Part shown: positions 61,465 to 64,000 of the stretch, one piece after another
Position numbering within the stretch: position 1 is the stretch's first letter
Layout: each line of letters opens with the position of its first letter
NCBI RefSeq assembly: GCF_932274485.2
Contig: NC_065885.2
Span: forward strand, 32,935,062 to 32,999,061
DNA length: 64,000 nt
Direction: 5' to 3'
Source: Patella vulgata
Lineage: Eukaryota > Mollusca > Gastropoda > Patellidae
Translations under genes and position numbers: made by a program
Notes under the pieces: model-generated
The model's database searches: none
What the model was told of the DNA's origin: nothing
The model's input: only the letters and a program-made list of their open reading frames with translations

Positions 61465-62745
61465 ACAAGCCAACAGTGAAGCTGATGTCCCCCGCCGAAA
61501 TTCAAAAATAAAAAGATGACACTAATAGTTAATCACACATTTTTTTTTCAAAAGTATCAAGCAATCAAACAGATTATATATCAACTATACACCAAGTTTC
61601 ATCACCCTCTATCAGACAGAATCACAGTTATCTGAGCTCTGTTTAGCTTTAGCTCGAAATGTTAATCATTGAACTCAGTCACGTCATTCACCTAATTAAC
61701 ATCTACCTCAATTAAAAGCAGATTTGTTACGTTCCAAAGTCTTGACCAATCAAATTGCTTATCGATCCTTAGCCTAAGCCGAAAATTATCATCATCAAAC
61801 TTAGTCAAGGTAATGAATTTACACTCGGAGTTTTTATCACTGTCACTTAATTAAAACCAAAGTTATTGGCCCTAAAGCATCAACCAATCAGATTGCTTGT
61901 CTCTGCTTACTATCAAGACTTCCGCCTAATGAACGCCTACACCAAGTTTGAACATTCTACCTCAACAAGAAGGAAAGTTATTGTGTTCCAAAGTGTCGAC
62001 CAATCAAATTGTTTGTCGCTGTGCTTTCCCTAAGCAGAAAATGCTTCTTATGGAAATATACATCAAGTGTCCTCACTCTCACTTAATTTAATTAGAACTA
62101 AAGTTATCGTGGCCCAAAGCATCAACCAATCAAATTGCTTATCTCTGCTTACCCTAAGCAGAAAATGCTTTAGTTCTAATTAAGTGAGAGTGATGAAACT
62201 TGGTGTATAGTTTCAGTACATCAATACCTTGACTAAGTTCGATAATGAGCATTTTCTGCTCAGGGTAAGCACAGCGATAAGCAATTTGATTGGTCGAGAA
62301 TTTGGAACACTAACTCTCCTTCTAATTGAGCTAAAATGTTCAAACTTGGTGTAGGTGTTTAGGTTATTAGGTCAATGCCTTGACGGAGTGTGAAGATGGG
62401 CATTTTCTGCTTAGGGTAAGTAGAGATAAGCAATTTGATTGGTTGATGCTTTGGGACACGATAACTTTAGTTCCAATTAAGTGAAAGTGATGAAACTTGG
62501 TGTATAGTTTCATTACATCAATACCTTGACTAAATTCGATATTGAGCATTTTCTGCTCAGGGTAAGCAGAGCGATAAGCAATTTGACTGGCCGAGACTTT
62601 GGAACACAATAACTCTCTTAATTGAGCTAGAATGTTCAACCTTGGTGTAGGTGTTTATGGGGTCAATGCCTTGATAGAGTGCGAAGATGAGCAGTTTCTG
62701 TTTATGGTAAGTAGAGATAAGCAATTTGATTGGTTGATGCCTTTA
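61465..62745. mobile_element. TIR2 element with many internal units, one end
   Basis: Begins ACAAGCCAACAGTGAAGCTG, then ATGTCCCCCGCCGAAATTC. At least seven ~145-bp units follow. Near 62170 the unit orientation switches: AGCATCAACCAATCAAATTG before it, GATTGGTTGATGCTTTGGGA after it. No closing terminus was found, so the right side is truncated or inverted. Confidence 0.82.
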
Positions 62746-62929
62746 TGACGACCGGAAATTTTTATTATTGGTTTTGGCGATCGTTTTTGGGATATTCTTT
62801 TCTCTCTAAATTCTAAATTAAAACTTTTGGCTTACTGTCACATTGCTTCCTTCAATAATCACCCTCTCATCTCATTTTAATTTTCTTATTAATCATCGTT
62901 CTTAATAAATCCACGTGTATTATTTTTCT

Positions 62930-63760
62930 TTACCCTGTGTTGTTTACTTTTTGAGTACCGCAGTGTCTCGTTAGCGAGACTTCCGCTCAGCGAGAAACTG
63001 ACGTCACCTGATAAAACTAGCGGGAACGCACCTTTTCGGCAGAACGAAGATCGGAGTGGAATCGGTAGGTAGTGGATAGTGTCTAGCTGGTGTTTTGGAT
63101 TATTGTGAACCGCGCTTGGGACAGGTGTCGTGAGCCTGATATTAGGCTATCGGTAATAGCATTGTGCATCGGTCTAGTATTGATGACGTGTGCGCCTTCT
63201 TTTTGAATTCATACGTGTACCTGTGTTGTGTTGTGTCTATCACGTGTACGTGTACCAATCTGTGGCCCCGTTTAGGACTGTGCATATATATATATCACAA
63301 TTCACATCATGTGTTCAATTCCTCTGTGTTCGTACATACTAGATTGGCCCCTTTAGTTGCTTTAACGTAAGTGTTGAGCACCAGTGTCTTAGTTGTAGTC
63401 ACCGCCGGGCCTTTAATTACATTGGACTCAACCCGGTTGCAGCTAGGCCCTGCTTGCGGTTGCTAGACCTTGTGCTGGGGCGGATTTGTTGCAGATATTA
63501 CCTGTGGAAGCTGTGGGTGCCGAGGTGTTGGCGCTAGACATCTATTGCCTAGGTACAGGTGTGAGACGTTGTTCCGAAAATACGAGTATACATGGATTAG
63601 AAGAGTTCCTGTTAGCGTCGCGACTAAAAAGGCTACTTTACTTCTGTACATAGTCGCGTGCCTATTTCGCTGTGTTGTATTATTGTATATTTTTCTTTTT
63701 ATTTATTGTAATAAAGTGTATGATCTTTAAAACTTTGTGATTGATCGAAACAAGGTATAT
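62930..63760 (+). other. GC-richer block, possible LTR or gene promoter/5' end
   Basis: This stretch has higher GC than its surroundings, a perfect TGACGTCA at 62999, TATATATATA near 63285 and AATAAAG near 63711. That combination fits a long terminal repeat fossil of an LTR element or an unrelated gene start. There is no second copy in the window and no adjoining retroelement protein that I can see, so neither reading is secure. The sequence beyond, to 64000, is unassigned. Confidence 0.25.
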
Positions 63761-64000
63761 CGAGCTGGGGTTAACCTCGAGTCAAGATATTGATTCGGGT
63801 TGCGGGTTTGGATTTGGGTCCAAGCGAGGGGATCGGTAACTGAATAGTCACTTTTTAGCTGACACTTGCTCCGTTATTCTGTAGATACATCGTGGCCCGA
63901 GGCGAGGCTTAAGAAAAACCACTCCCTCGGACTTTAACCAGTAGTCCGCACTGTCCTATTTTGGAGGTAGAGTGGCCATTGGTTGTCACATATCCGGGTT

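Overview
The window looks like nuclear DNA of a lophotrochozoan animal, most likely a mollusc and perhaps a bivalve. It is AT-rich, with one conserved animal gene whose short exons (about 130 to 910 bases) are separated by kilobase introns. The rest is packed with tRNA-derived SINEs, short inverted-repeat elements carrying internal satellite-like repeats, a jockey/I-type LINE with an RNase H domain, and THAP-domain fossils. No prokaryotic features are present. The organism is inferred from gene and repeat style only.

Positions 7877-27858 on the + strand hold the last seven coding exons of a metabotropic glutamate receptor. They encode 748 residues in one continuous frame: most of the Venus-flytrap ligand domain, the nine-cysteine domain, the seven-helix domain and a short tail. 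The first exons (signal peptide and about the first 150 residues) were not found and probably lie upstream. The introns hold two SINE families, three copies of a MITE-like repeat, fold-back structures, tandem duplications and satellite-bearing elements.

Positions 28000-64000 contain no intact conserved gene that I can recognise. They are a layered repeat landscape: remnants of THAP-domain genes at 29.7, 46.2 and 57.2-57.9 kb; a 5 kb inverted-repeat structure at 36.1-41.1 kb whose arms carry 165-bp repeats and whose centre holds an unrecognised 149-codon reading frame; several elements with ATACGCCCACATTTT ends and internal ~160/320-bp repeats; a second family with TGTCCCCCGCC ends; a hAT-type MITE with an exact 8-bp target duplication; and a LINE 3' end at 47.5-49.5 kb split by two younger elements.

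The best novelty candidates are the 36.1-41.1 kb structure with its central reading frame, the record of insertions shown by paired empty and filled sites, and the recurring THAP fossils with CRE-like sites upstream. All coordinates were read by eye; repeat edges without a stated target duplication are approximate.
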